In this document: positions 54,707 to 64,000 of the stretch, in pieces | Layout of the letters: every line of letters starts with the position of its first letter | Numbering within the stretch: the first letter of the stretch is position 1 | Source of the DNA: Duganella sp. sic0402 | Lineage (GTDB): Bacteria; Pseudomonadota; Gammaproteobacteria; Burkholderiales; Burkholderiaceae_D | DNA length: 64,000 nt | Reading direction: 5' to 3' | NCBI RefSeq assembly: GCF_019219065.1 | Contig: NZ_JAHUWK010000001.1 | Location: forward strand, 62,001-126,000 | The notes under the pieces: generated by a model | What the model was told of the DNA's origin: nothing | Seen by the model: only the letters and a program-made list of their open reading frames with translations | Databases searched by the model: none | Position numbers and translations under genes: made by a program

Positions 54707-56353
54707 ATGCTGCAATGGCTGAAACACTACCGTCGTGATCAACTGCCGGGCGACATCAGCGCCGGGCTGGTGGTGGCGATGATGATGATTCCGCAGGGCA
54801 TGGCCTATGCCATCGTGGCAGGCCTGCCGCCGGTGGTCGGCCTGTACGCCAGCATCATGCCGCCGATTATCTACGCGCTGTTCGGCAGCAGCATGACCCA
54901 GTCGGTGGGGCCGATGGCGATTATTTCGCTGATGACGGCCGCCGTGATCGGCCCGCTGGCGCCAGCCGGTTCGGCGCTGGCCGGGGTGCTGGCGGCGCAG
55001 CTGGCGCTGGTTTCCGGCGCGGTGCTGCTGCTGTGCGGCTTGCTGCGCATGGGTTTCCTGGCGAATTTCTTCTCGCGTCCGGTGATGAGCGGCTTTACCG
55101 TCGGCTCGGCGATCGTCATCGCCTTCGATCAGTTGCATACGCTGCTGGGCGCCGAACTGCCGCATGTGCATATGCCAAGCGCCGCGCTGGGCGTCGGCTC
55201 GCTGGTGCTGCTGGTGCTGGCGCGCCATTACCTGGCTGGATTGCTGCGGGCTTGCGGCCTGCCGCCGGTGGCGGCCGATATAGGCGCCAAGCTGGCGCCT
55301 ATGCTGGTGGTGCTGGGCGGCATAGCGCTGATGTCCTGGACCGGCCTGGCCGGCATGGGCGTACGCACCACCGGCGCGATTCCAGCCGGCTTGCCGCAGC
55401 TGAACCTGGCGTCGTCGAGCCAGCATTGGGGTGCGCTGCTGCAGCCTGGCCTGCTGATCGGCTTCATGGTGTTTCTGATGTCGATGTCGGGCGCGCAGGC
55501 GCTGGCGCTGAAGCGCAATGAGAAGCTGGTCAGCAATCACGAGCTGATTGGCCTGGGCGCGGCCAATGTGGCCAGCGCCTTGTCTGGCGGCTTTCCGGTG
55601 ACCGGCAGCCTGTCGCGCTCCGCCGTCAATTTCGCGGCCGGCGCCAATACGCCGCTGGCCAGCCTGATCACTGCGGTGCTGCTGGCCGGCGCGCTGCTGG
55701 CGCCGACCGGCTGGCTGGCGCTGCTGCCGATGCCGGTGCTGGCCGCCACCATCATCGTCGCCGTGCTGGGCATGCTGGAGATGGGCATACTGCGCACCGC
55801 ATGGGAATACGATCGCGGCGACGCGCTGGCCTGGGTGGCCACCTGCCTGGGCGTGCTGGTGATGGGGGTTGAAGCGGGTGTGATCATCGGCGTGGCGCTG
55901 TCGATGGGCACCCTGATCTGGCGCGCCAGCCGGCCGCACATCGCGGTGCTGGGGCGGATCGCCGGAACTGAGCATTTCCGCAATATTGAACGCTATCCGG
56001 CAGAGACGCAGCCGGAAATGCTGGTGCTGCGCATCGACGCCAATCTGTTCTTCGGCAACGTGGAAGCGGTCAGCGAGCGGATTGAATGCGAACTGGCGAC
56101 GCATCCAAGCGCGCGCGACCTGGTGCTGGTGATGTCGGCGGTCAGCTCGATCGACACCACGGCGCTGATGGCGCTGGCGGAGCTGAACCAGAGCGTGAAG
56201 CGGCGCGGCATCGGCCTGCACCTGGCCGAAGTCAAGGGGCCGGTAATGGATCGTCTACGTAACAGTACGCTGTTACAGCAGCTAAACGGCAAACTGTTCC
56301 TGAGTACGGCCAACGCTTTCGACCATTTGCATGGCAATCGAGGTGTTGCTTAA
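54707..56353 (+). CDS. SulP family anion transporter with STAS domain
   Basis: The 548-residue protein has about ten to twelve membrane helices and SulP motifs: GDISAGLVVAMMMIPQGMAY, GLYASIMPPIIYALFG, and ALSGGFPVTGSLSRSAVNFAAG. The cytoplasmic C-terminus (about 430-548) is a STAS domain (LRIDANLFFGN, SSIDTTALMAL). Substrate may be sulfate, bicarbonate or a dicarboxylate. A short inverted repeat GTAAA-CGTA-TTTAC (54657-54670) lies 36 bp upstream. The following kinase gene begins 88 bp later. Confidence 0.93.
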   Translation: MLQWLKHYRRDQLPGDISAGLVVAMMMIPQGMAYAIVAGLPPVVGLYASIMPPIIYALFGSSMTQSVGPMAIISLMTAAVIGPLAPAGSALAGVLAAQLALVSGAVLLLCGLLRMGFLANFFSRPVMSGFTVGSAIVIAFDQLHTLLGAELPHVHMPSAALGVGSLVLLVLARHYLAGLLRACGLPPVAADIGAKLAPMLVVLGGIALMSWTGLAGMGVRTTGAIPAGLPQLNLASSSQHWGALLQPGLLIGFMVFLMSMSGAQALALKRNEKLVSNHELIGLGAANVASALSGGFPVTGSLSRSAVNFAAGANTPLASLITAVLLAGALLAPTGWLALLPMPVLAATIIVAVLGMLEMGILRTAWEYDRGDALAWVATCLGVLVMGVEAGVIIGVALSMGTLIWRASRPHIAVLGRIAGTEHFRNIERYPAETQPEMLVLRIDANLFFGNVEAVSERIECELATHPSARDLVLVMSAVSSIDTTALMALAELNQSVKRRGIGLHLAEVKGPVMDRLRNSTLLQQLNGKLFLSTANAFDHLHGNRGVA

Positions 56354-56441
56354 GCGTAAATAGGCATGGACTTGATGGCATTTTGAACCTATGATCGACG
56401 TCGTCGCTCCTTAGCTTAACTCCCCCAGGAATGGTTTTCAG

Positions 56442-59006
56442 ATGTTGGTCCGACTTGCCCGCCGTTTAGGAAAAGTATCGATCGCGGTATTCGTCAGCGT
56501 GACGCTGACCGCCGTGGTAACGCTGGTTCTGACCACATTTGCACTGTATTTCTATCAGGTGGAGCGCGCGCAGCGCTGGGAGCAGCTGCGCAAGACGCTG
56601 GCCAACAGCGCCGACGAACTGGCCGCCGCCGTGGCGCTGCCAGCCTGGAATTTCGACGAGACGCAAATCGTCACCATCATGAAAAGCGGCTTGAGCAACC
56701 GCGACCTGTACGCCAGTGCGGTGTCGCCGGTGGCCAGCAACCGTCCCTTCATCCTGACCCGCAACGAACAGGCGCAGCTGGTGCCGGCCGAGCGCCTGCC
56801 GTCCGATCCCGAGCTGCTGCATGAGCAGCGGCCCATCGTCGCGGGCGGGCAGAATATCGGCACCATCACCGTGTATGCCTCGCCGGCGCTGCTGATCGAG
56901 CAGCTGCGCCAGCGCCTGTACACCATCGCCGGACTGATTTTCGTGCTGGACGTGACGCTGGTGCTCAGCCTCTACCTGCTGCTATGGCAGCTGATCCTCA
57001 AGCCGCTGACCAATATCGAACGCTATGCGGCCAGCGTCAAGGCCGGCCAGAATCCGGGCGCCTCGCCGCCGCGCGACTGGTATACCGGCGAACTGAAAAC
57101 GCTGAACGCGTCGATCCGCGAGATGGTGCGGCTGATGGAAAGCCGCTATGTGGCCATGCACGCCAGCGAGGAGCGCTTGCAGATCGCCTCCAGCGCGGCC
57201 GCCATCGGCATCTGGGACTGGAATATCGTCAGCGGCCAGATGGTGTGGGACGAGCAGATGTACCGCCTGCACGGCATGGAAGGGCGCAAGCTGGACAATC
57301 CTTTCGAAGCCTGGCGCAAGATGGTGCACGCGGACGACTCGGTGCCGACCGAAATGCTGCTACAGCAGGCGCTCAACGGCACCGCCGAATTCGATATCGA
57401 GTACCGCCTGATCTGGGCCGACGGCTCGGTGCATTATATGAAGGCGGACGGCATGACCTTCCGCGACAGCGATGGCCACGCGATGCGCATGGTCGGCGTC
57501 AACTACGATGTCACCGCCAGCCGCATGGCGGAGCAGGAGCTGCGCCGCCACCGCATCCACCTGGAAGATCTGGTGGCCGAACGCACCAATGCACTGTCGG
57601 TGGCGGTGCGCCAGGCGCAGGCCGCCAACCGCGCCAAGTCCACCTTCCTGGCGAATATGAGCCACGAACTGCGCACGCCGCTGAATTCGGTGATCGGCTT
57701 CTCGCGGCTGATGGCGGATTCCAAGAATATGCTGCCGGAAGAGAAGCGCAACCTGGCCATCATCCACCGCTCCGGCCAGCATTTGCTGACACTGATTAAC
57801 GATATTCTGGAACTGTCCAAGATCGAGGCCGGCCGCGCCGTGCTGCAAACCGAAGTGGTCAACCTGAACGACACGCTGCAGGAAGTGATGGACATGGTCA
57901 GCATGCGCGCCATGCAGAACGGCGTGGAGCTGGTGCTGGACAGCGCCGGCCTGCCGGCCAGCGCGCGGGTCGACGGCACCAAGCTGCGCCAGGTGCTGCT
58001 GAATCTGATGTCCAACGCGGTCAAGTTCACGGCCCACGGCAAGGTGACGCTGAAGGTGCGCGGCCTGTCGCGCAACGGCCAGTGCGAGCTGGCCTTCGCG
58101 GTAATCGACAATGGACCCGGCATTGCGGAAGAAGACCAGGCGCGCGTGTTCGAACCCTTCATCCAGGCCGACGGTCCGGGCGCGAAAGAGGGCACGGGCC
58201 TGGGGCTGACCATCTCGCGTGAATTCGTGCAGCTGATGGGCGGGACGCTGGCGCTGCAATCGACGCTGGGGCAGGGCGCGACCTTCCACTTCACGGTGGC
58301 GGTGCAGGTGGCGGACGAGGCACCGCTGGCCGGGCGCGACGAAGTCAGTCCGCTGGAGCCGCAGCAGCGCCGCCGGGTGCTGGTGGCCGACGACAATCCC
58401 GATGCCGGCGCTTTGATGGAAGGCTTGCTGAACCCACTGGGCTTCGAGGTGGCGGTGGTTGGCGATGGCGCGCAGGCGCTGGCCATGGTCGATGTATGGC
58501 AGCCGGACCTGATCTTCATGGACTGGCACATGCCGGCGCTGGACGGTCTGAGCGCCACCCGCCAGATCCGCGGCAATGTGGATGGGCCGCAGCCGAGCAT
58601 CGTGATGCTGACCGCCTCCGCGTTTGCTGCGGAGCGCGAGGAGGCGCTGGCGGCGGGCGCTGACGAATTCATGCGCAAGCCGGTGGAGCAGGAACAGTTG
58701 TACGCAGTGCTGGAGCAGCAGCTGAACCTGCAGTTTGTGCGCCGCCATCGTGTCGCCGCGCGGCAGATGCGCCAGGCGCCGCTGGGCCGCGACGATTTGC
58801 AGCGTCTCGATGCGGCGCTGCGCTTTGAACTGAAGACCGCGTTGCAGGAATTGAACCTGGCGCGGGTGGCTTTGCTGCTGGAGCCTTTGCCGCCGGAGCT
58901 GGGCCAGGTGGTGCAGCGTATCGAGCAGATGCTACAGCTGCACCAGTACCCGCAGCTGTGCGCCTTGCTGGAGGAAATGGGTAATGAATTGGAGCCTCTG
59001 GCCTGA
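56442..59006 (+). CDS. Membrane hybrid histidine kinase (PAS-HisKA-HATPase-REC)
   Basis: The 854-residue protein has a membrane helix (about 13-37), a periplasmic domain of about 125 residues, a second helix (about 165-190), a HAMP-like linker, a PAS domain (about 240-365; IGIWDWNIVSGQMVWDEQMY), HisKA with H408 in MSHELRTPLN, HATPase (LLNLMSNAVKFTAHG, DNGPGI, TGLGLTI), a receiver with D694 in IFMDWHMPALDG, and a C-terminal helical tail of about 90 residues that is not a clear Hpt. The gene ends 53 bp before the REC-PAS-GGDEF-EAL gene, the likely phosphate recipient. Confidence 0.93.
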   Translation: MLVRLARRLGKVSIAVFVSVTLTAVVTLVLTTFALYFYQVERAQRWEQLRKTLANSADELAAAVALPAWNFDETQIVTIMKSGLSNRDLYASAVSPVASNRPFILTRNEQAQLVPAERLPSDPELLHEQRPIVAGGQNIGTITVYASPALLIEQLRQRLYTIAGLIFVLDVTLVLSLYLLLWQLILKPLTNIERYAASVKAGQNPGASPPRDWYTGELKTLNASIREMVRLMESRYVAMHASEERLQIASSAAAIGIWDWNIVSGQMVWDEQMYRLHGMEGRKLDNPFEAWRKMVHADDSVPTEMLLQQALNGTAEFDIEYRLIWADGSVHYMKADGMTFRDSDGHAMRMVGVNYDVTASRMAEQELRRHRIHLEDLVAERTNALSVAVRQAQAANRAKSTFLANMSHELRTPLNSVIGFSRLMADSKNMLPEEKRNLAIIHRSGQHLLTLINDILELSKIEAGRAVLQTEVVNLNDTLQEVMDMVSMRAMQNGVELVLDSAGLPASARVDGTKLRQVLLNLMSNAVKFTAHGKVTLKVRGLSRNGQCELAFAVIDNGPGIAEEDQARVFEPFIQADGPGAKEGTGLGLTISREFVQLMGGTLALQSTLGQGATFHFTVAVQVADEAPLAGRDEVSPLEPQQRRRVLVADDNPDAGALMEGLLNPLGFEVAVVGDGAQALAMVDVWQPDLIFMDWHMPALDGLSATRQIRGNVDGPQPSIVMLTASAFAAEREEALAAGADEFMRKPVEQEQLYAVLEQQLNLQFVRRHRVAARQMRQAPLGRDDLQRLDAALRFELKTALQELNLARVALLLEPLPPELGQVVQRIEQMLQLHQYPQLCALLEEMGNELEPLA

Positions 59007-59059
59007 CCGGTATATGATAGCGGAGCAATCTTTAGTAGTTGACTAGGCGAGAAACTTAC

Positions 59060-61243
59060 ATGCACCGGGATTTGTCGGAACAACACACCAAGGGCGAAGT
59101 GCTGATCGTGGAAGACACGCCGGCCTCGCTCAAGCTGCTGAGCGACCTGCTGACAGAAGCCGGCTACTACGTGCGTCAGGCGCCGAATGGCGAGCTGGCT
59201 TTGTGGACGGCGCAATCGCGCCCGCCGGAGCTGATACTGCTGGACGTGCGCATGCCGGGCATCGACGGCTTCGAGGTCTGCCGCCGGCTGAAGGCCACGC
59301 CGGAGCTGAGCCAGGTGCCGGTGATCTTCCTGTCGGCCCAGCACGATACCGACGACAAGGTGCGCGGCTTCGAGCTGGGCGCGGTCGACTTCATCGCCAA
59401 GCCCTTCCAGGCCGAGGAAATCCTGGCCCGCACCGACGCGCATGTGCGTCTGGCCCGCGCGCAGAAAGCACTGGCGACGGAACGCGCCTTGCTGGAAGAA
59501 CGCGTGGCGGAACGGACTGCGGAACTGGCGAAGGAAGTCGAGCAGCGCCGCGCCAACGAGGAGTTCCTGCGCCTGGCCAGCCAGGTGTTCGAGGCGACCC
59601 AGGATGCCATCGTGGTCACCGACCGGGATGCGCGCATTGTCGCCACCAATCCCGCTTTCACGCAGATTTCCGGCTACACCGCCAAGGAGGTGCTGGGCGA
59701 AAGCATCGGCCTGCTGCACGCCGGTGATTCGGACGCCGGTTCCTTCGACGCCATGGTGCAGTCGGTGATGAAGACCGGCCACTGGTCGGGCGAAATCATG
59801 GCGCGCCGCAAGAACGGCGACACCTATCCGGGCCTGCTGAGCGCCTCGGTGGTGCGTGACGAAAAAGGCCAGGTGATCAACCATGTGGCAGTGTTCATGG
59901 ACATCACCGAACGCAAGGCTGAGCAGCATTTGATCGATTTCCTGTCCAACCACGATGCGCTGACCGGCTTGCCGAATCGCCTGCTGGCACGCCAGCGCTT
60001 TGCGCAAACGCTGAACGCTGCCCGCCGCGAAGGCCGCTGCGTGGCCGTGATGTGCCTGGACCTGGACCGCTTCAAGAGCATCAACGACTCCTACGGTCAT
60101 GATATGGGCGACAAGGCGCTGCAAGTGGTGTCGCGCTACCTGAGCGAGACGGTGCGCGACAACGACACGGTGACGCGGCAGGGCGGCGACGAATTCCAGA
60201 TCATCGTCGCCGACGATCCGCAACTGAGCGCGACCCTGGCGCTGGCGCAGAAAATCCTGGCCGGCCTGCGCAAGGAGCTGGTGATCGACGGCCAGCAAAT
60301 CACCGTCACCTCCAGTATCGGCATCGCGGTCAGCCTGACCGACGGCGACAGCTTCGATGAACTGGTGCGCAACGCCGACACGGCGCTGTTCCGCGCCAAG
60401 GAAATCGGCCGCGACAATTACGCCTTCTTCACCGAACGCATGGATGCGGAAATCCGCGACAAGCTGGCGATCCAGAGCCAGCTGCGCGGCGCCATCGCGC
60501 GTGACGAATTTGAAGTCCATTATCAGCCGCAGGTCTGCCTGAAGAGCGGCGCCATGGTTGGCGCCGAAGCGCTGCTTCGCTGGGACAACGCGGTGCTGGG
60601 CAAGGTGCCGCCGAACCGCTTCATTCCGCTGGCGGAGGAATATGGGCTGGTCAACTCCATCGGCGAGTGGGTGCTGGCAAGCGTGTGCGCGCAAATGAAG
60701 CGCTGGCAGGAGGCAGGGCTGGGCCAGATCAAAGTGGCAGTCAACCTGGCGGCCGGACAATTTGCCAACGACGCCACCGTGCCTTATGTGGAAAGCACGC
60801 TGCGTAAATTTGATGTGGCGGCCGAGTACCTGGGCCTGGAAATCACCGAGGGCACGGTGATGGGCGATCCGAACAAGGCGGTGGCGGCGCTGCGCCGGCT
60901 GAAGGACATCGGCGTCAGTATTTCGCTGGACGACTTTGGCACTGGCTACTCCAGCCTGAGCTACCTGAAACGCTTCCCGATCGATGTACTGAAGATCGAT
61001 AAGTCCTTTGTCGACGATGTCACCACCGATAGCGCCGACGCGGCGATTGCGCTGTCGGTCATCTCGCTGGCGCACAACCTGAATATGCGGGTGATCGCCG
61101 AGGGTGTGGAAACCCGCGAACAGGTGGAGTTCCTGACCGGCCGTGGTTGCGATGAAATGCAGGGCTATTATTTCAGCCGGCCGTTGAACGCGGAAGGCTT
61201 TACCACGCTGCTGCGCGAGCGCCGCAATTTGTTGGATATGTAA
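59060..61243 (+). CDS. REC-PAS-GGDEF-EAL response regulator
   Basis: The 727-residue protein from ATG 59060 has a receiver (VEDTPASLK, D62 in LLDVRMPGIDG, FIAKPF), a coiled coil, PAS, GGDEF (residues 375-379, intact) and EAL (near 503-505 in GAEALLRW, with EITEGTVMG, LDDFGTGYSSLSYL, VIAEGVETREQ). Both catalytic motifs look active. The TTG at 59039 is an alternative start seven codons upstream, but ATG 59060 has AGGCGAG eight nt before it. It sits directly after the hybrid kinase gene, so the pair should convert a periplasmic signal into a change in c-di-GMP. Confidence 0.93.
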   Translation: MHRDLSEQHTKGEVLIVEDTPASLKLLSDLLTEAGYYVRQAPNGELALWTAQSRPPELILLDVRMPGIDGFEVCRRLKATPELSQVPVIFLSAQHDTDDKVRGFELGAVDFIAKPFQAEEILARTDAHVRLARAQKALATERALLEERVAERTAELAKEVEQRRANEEFLRLASQVFEATQDAIVVTDRDARIVATNPAFTQISGYTAKEVLGESIGLLHAGDSDAGSFDAMVQSVMKTGHWSGEIMARRKNGDTYPGLLSASVVRDEKGQVINHVAVFMDITERKAEQHLIDFLSNHDALTGLPNRLLARQRFAQTLNAARREGRCVAVMCLDLDRFKSINDSYGHDMGDKALQVVSRYLSETVRDNDTVTRQGGDEFQIIVADDPQLSATLALAQKILAGLRKELVIDGQQITVTSSIGIAVSLTDGDSFDELVRNADTALFRAKEIGRDNYAFFTERMDAEIRDKLAIQSQLRGAIARDEFEVHYQPQVCLKSGAMVGAEALLRWDNAVLGKVPPNRFIPLAEEYGLVNSIGEWVLASVCAQMKRWQEAGLGQIKVAVNLAAGQFANDATVPYVESTLRKFDVAAEYLGLEITEGTVMGDPNKAVAALRRLKDIGVSISLDDFGTGYSSLSYLKRFPIDVLKIDKSFVDDVTTDSADAAIALSVISLAHNLNMRVIAEGVETREQVEFLTGRGCDEMQGYYFSRPLNAEGFTTLLRERRNLLDM

Positions 61244-61275
61244 ACAGCACGTAATCAATCTACTCCTGGAGCGTT

Positions 61276-63060
61276 ATGGAAAAGAAGTTCAGCACCGCCA
61301 TCGCCGGCGCATGCCTGTTGTTGTGTCTAAACGCGGCCAGCGCCGCTTCGGTCGCTACTCCGGCCATCAAGCCGGGCCCGTCGGACGCGCAATTCAAGGC
61401 CATCTACACCCAGGAGTGGAAATGGCGCATCAGCCAGAAACAGGAAGACAGCGAAGATGACGACGACAGCGGCGTATCGCCGGTGCTGCCGCGCATCGAC
61501 CTGGCCACGCAGAACCAGCGGCTGGCCTATTGGCAGGGCGTGATGAAGAAGCTGGACGGCATCAAGGAATCCCGCCTGTCGCCGCCGGAACGCATCAACT
61601 ACCAGGTGTACAAGGCGCAGATCGCCGCCTTCATCGCTGCCCAGCAGTTCAAGGAATACGAAAAGCCGCTGAACGCCGATACCGCCTTCTGGTCGAATAT
61701 GGCCGGCACCGCGCGCCGCGCGATGAGCAAGGAAAATGAATACCGCGACTACCTGAAGCAGCTGGCCGATGTGCCGCGCTACTTTAACGATGAAATCGTC
61801 AATATGCGCGCCGGCATGGCGCGTGGCTTCACGCCGCCGAAGATTACGCTGGTCGGCCGCGACGCTTCGATTACTTCGGTGAGCGAGGCGAAGACGCCGC
61901 AGGATACGGTGTTCTACCTGCCGTTCAAGAACATGCCGGCGTCGATTCCGGCCGAGAAGCAGGCAGCTTTGCGCGCGCAGGCGGTCAAGGCCATCGAGAC
62001 TGCTGTGATCCCGGCCCACAAGGCGCTGCTGAAATTCATGCGTGAAGAGTATGTGCCGGCGTCGCGCGAAGCGCTGGCGGCCGAGACACTGCCGGACGGT
62101 AAAGCCTACTACCAGTCGAAGATCCTGGAGTTCACCACCACCAGCATGCATGCGGACCAGATCCATCAGATTGGCCTGGCCGAAATGGCCAAGATCCGCG
62201 CCGAGATGCACGACGTGATCAAGCAGGTCAAGTTTGAAGGCGACCTGCCGGCCTTCCTGCAATTCCTGCGCAGCGATCCGCAGTTCTACGCCAAAACGCC
62301 GGAAGAGCTGCTGATGCGCTCCGCCTGGGTGGCCAAGAAGTTCGACGCCAAGGTGGCGCAGTATTTCGGCTACCTGCCGCGCCGCCGCTTTGCAGTGATC
62401 CCGGTGCCGGACGATCAGGCCCCGTTCTACACCTCCGGCCGTGGTGGTCCTGGGGTCTACCTGGTCAATACCTACAATCTGCCGTCGCGCGCGCTGTACA
62501 GCATGCCGGCGCTGACGCTGCATGAATCGGCGCCGGGCCACGCCTTCCAGATGCCGATCGCGCTGGAGCAGAAGGGCCGTCCGCCATTCCGCAACGCCTA
62601 TATCTCCGCCTACGGCGAAGGCTGGGCGCTGTACACCGAGCGCCTGGGCGCGGAAATGGGCATATACGAAACGCCGTACGAAACCTTCGGCATGCTGAGT
62701 TATCAGGCCTGGCGCGCTTCGCGCCTGGTGGTGGATACCGGCATACACAGCAAGGGCTGGACCCGCAAGCAGGCGCAGGACTATCTGCGCGAGAACACCG
62801 CGCTGTCGAATCACGAGATCGAAACGGAAGTGGATCGCTATATTTCGTGGCCGGGCCAGGCGCTGTCCTATTACCTGGGCGAGATGAGCATCATCAACGC
62901 GCGCAAGAAGGCAGAGCAGGCGCTGGGCCAGAAGTTCGACATCCGCAACTTCCACGACACGGTGCTGCAACTGGGGTCGGTGCCGCTGCCGGTGCTGGAA
63001 GCGCGCATCGACCAGTTCATCGCCGAGGGCGGAAAAAGCCCATATCCCGAGCTGGAGTGA
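61276..63060 (+). CDS. DUF885 family zinc metallopeptidase-like protein, secreted
   Basis: The 594-residue protein has a signal peptide (MEKKFSTAIAGACLLLCLNA) and the DUF885 signatures HESAPGHAFQ (the HExxPGH zinc motif) and YGEGWALYTERLG. Members of this group are probable peptidases related to carboxypeptidase Taq/M32-like folds. Activity and substrate are unknown. It follows the c-di-GMP gene by 32 bp, though a functional link is not evident. Confidence 0.9.
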   Translation: MEKKFSTAIAGACLLLCLNAASAASVATPAIKPGPSDAQFKAIYTQEWKWRISQKQEDSEDDDDSGVSPVLPRIDLATQNQRLAYWQGVMKKLDGIKESRLSPPERINYQVYKAQIAAFIAAQQFKEYEKPLNADTAFWSNMAGTARRAMSKENEYRDYLKQLADVPRYFNDEIVNMRAGMARGFTPPKITLVGRDASITSVSEAKTPQDTVFYLPFKNMPASIPAEKQAALRAQAVKAIETAVIPAHKALLKFMREEYVPASREALAAETLPDGKAYYQSKILEFTTTSMHADQIHQIGLAEMAKIRAEMHDVIKQVKFEGDLPAFLQFLRSDPQFYAKTPEELLMRSAWVAKKFDAKVAQYFGYLPRRRFAVIPVPDDQAPFYTSGRGGPGVYLVNTYNLPSRALYSMPALTLHESAPGHAFQMPIALEQKGRPPFRNAYISAYGEGWALYTERLGAEMGIYETPYETFGMLSYQAWRASRLVVDTGIHSKGWTRKQAQDYLRENTALSNHEIETEVDRYISWPGQALSYYLGEMSIINARKKAEQALGQKFDIRNFHDTVLQLGSVPLPVLEARIDQFIAEGGKSPYPELE

Positions 63061-63144
63061 GGCAAGCGTGACATTGTGAGTGTTTCTAGAGGGAATTGTT
63101 AGGTAAAATACCAGCACTTTTAACAATCCTTCTGGTTAAAACAA

Positions 63145-64000
63145 TTGAACAAAACTTTATTTGCAGTAGCCATGGCCAGCGCCGTGCTGGCCATTCCTTC
63201 CTATGCCGCAGCCACCAAGGCGCCGGCCCCAAGCGCTGACTCCCGCAGCGTGCTGGCGCAGGTCGCCAAAGAATTAGATACCCTGAAGGACGAGCGCAAC
63301 TACGCCAGGCAGCTGGATCGCTACGCGCAGTTCGAGTTTTCTCCTGAACTGCGTCCCAAGCTGAAGGAAATCTTCGGCACCGAGCGCCCATTCCCGCTGG
63401 AGCGCGCGCCGGACAGCGTCAAAGGCCAGATCAACTATGTCGGCAAGCTGGCGGCACATAGCTATAAGGTGTCGAGCGGCAGCGAATTCAGCTGGACCGA
63501 AGCCAGCGCCGACATCGCTACCGACAAGAGCGGCCGCCCGCTGAACATTACGGCGTCGTGGCCATCGGTGCTGGTCACCGGCCCTGGCAGTACGCTGAGC
63601 GCGGTGAATATGGGCATGACCAGCAAAATGCAGCGCGGCGCCGATGGTGTCGCGTATGGCAACACCGATATCCGGATAGGCGCCATCACTGCCCGTGGCG
63701 TCCAGCCGGGCAGCAGCGAAAGCAAGGAGGCCGTGCGCCTGGACGGCGTGTCGGTCCGCTCGGACATGACGCGCCGTGGCGCAACTGCGGAAACGGGCGC
63801 GCGTTTTTCGGTCGACGCCATCGTGCTGGGCGCGGAGCGGGTGGAGCGTGCCAATTTTGCGTTCCGCGTAACGAAAATTCCGGCCAATGACCTGGTGGCG
63901 CTGGACAAGGCGCTGCGCAATCAGGACAGCAGCAAACCACCGTCTTCAGCGCAGTTCAAGGAAATGATGACGGTCATGCAGGACTTCGGCAAACGCTGGG
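63145..64000 (+). CDS. DUF945-like secreted protein, cut by the window edge
   Basis: An open frame runs from TTG 63145 to the right edge (285 complete codons). It starts with a signal peptide (MNKTLFAVAMASAVLAIPSYA) and continues with a beta-rich part and near the end VALDKALRNQDSSKPPSSA, a wording seen in DUF945/YdgA proteins. The TTG start is used because the next ATG (codon 10) would cut the signal. YdgA-like proteins are of unknown function. The C-terminus is missing, and so is any downstream partner. Confidence 0.75.
   Translation, partial: MNKTLFAVAMASAVLAIPSYAAATKAPAPSADSRSVLAQVAKELDTLKDERNYARQLDRYAQFEFSPELRPKLKEIFGTERPFPLERAPDSVKGQINYVGKLAAHSYKVSSGSEFSWTEASADIATDKSGRPLNITASWPSVLVTGPGSTLSAVNMGMTSKMQRGADGVAYGNTDIRIGAITARGVQPGSSESKEAVRLDGVSVRSDMTRRGATAETGARFSVDAIVLGAERVERANFAFRVTKIPANDLVALDKALRNQDSSKPPSSAQFKEMMTVMQDFGKRW

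Noticed and set aside
57503-61258. 1251-codon minus-strand frame opposite the hybrid kinase and c-di-GMP genes
   Set aside because: It shows no domain; the plus strand carries full, motif-complete genes over the same bases.

Overview
The window reads as chromosomal DNA of a high-GC Gram-negative betaproteobacterium, most likely Oxalobacteraceae (Duganella/Massilia/Janthinobacterium type). This rests on a PEP-CTERM exported protein, Tat and lipoprotein signals, tripartite efflux systems with outer-membrane lipoproteins, a LysR/LlpE-like/RND layout known from Burkholderiales, and many c-di-GMP and two-component proteins. No taxonomic marker gene is present, so the placement is inference. I see no phage, insertion sequence, CRISPR array or plasmid feature.

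Layout. 1-8.3 kb is a signalling block: a MocR-type regulator cut by the left edge, a membrane histidine kinase overlapping a FixJ-type regulator, a lone receiver, an EAL protein with a degenerate GGDEF, Fur with its own Fur box, and a large dCache-PAS-GGDEF-EAL protein. 8.3-16.5 kb holds an MFS exporter coupled to a SufR-like Fe-S regulator, a Pmp3-like peptide, a CorA/ZntB transporter with an HDOD protein, D-amino acid dehydrogenase with a divergent Lrp-type regulator, and an unrecognised membrane protein behind a perfect 17-bp palindrome. 16.5-21.1 kb is a marR-emrB-outer membrane factor-emrA operon. 21.2-30.4 kb has a His-rich secreted protein, NDH-2, and a run of five signalling genes (HisKA_3 kinase, two hybrid kinases, a REC-GGDEF, a PAS-REC).

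30.4-31.5 kb contains three identical tRNA-Arg(ACG) genes with a good promoter and terminator, plus a candidate minus-strand small RNA. 31.6-41.3 kb carries an FKBP lipoprotein, a D-2-hydroxyacid dehydrogenase with a LysR regulator, and divergently an operon of a tiny secreted peptide, an LlpE-like alpha/beta hydrolase that lacks its catalytic Ser and His, and a MexEF-OprN/CeoAB-OpcM-type RND pump. 41.8-46.3 kb is bacterial NHEJ: ligD converging on ku, with an SDR gene 3 bp upstream of ku. 46.4-54.5 kb has a degenerate GGDEF protein, a TetR regulator, a Tat-exported GH95 fucosidase, a class-C-like serine hydrolase, a possible Ca-binding secreted protein, a fatty acid hydroxylase family protein and a PEP-CTERM protein. 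54.7-64 kb has a SulP transporter, a hybrid kinase followed closely by a REC-PAS-GGDEF-EAL protein, a DUF885 metallopeptidase, and a gene cut by the right edge.

Together the genes describe a free-living bacterium heavily invested in signal transduction: by my reading six proteins with GGDEF and/or EAL domains or their remnants, five histidine kinases and three stand-alone receiver proteins, alongside multidrug efflux and DNA repair. The least explained parts are the pseudo-hydrolase and peptide ahead of the RND pump, the SufR-like regulator paired with an exporter, the unrecognised membrane protein at 14.9-16.5 kb, and the minus-strand RNA candidate at 30.45 kb.
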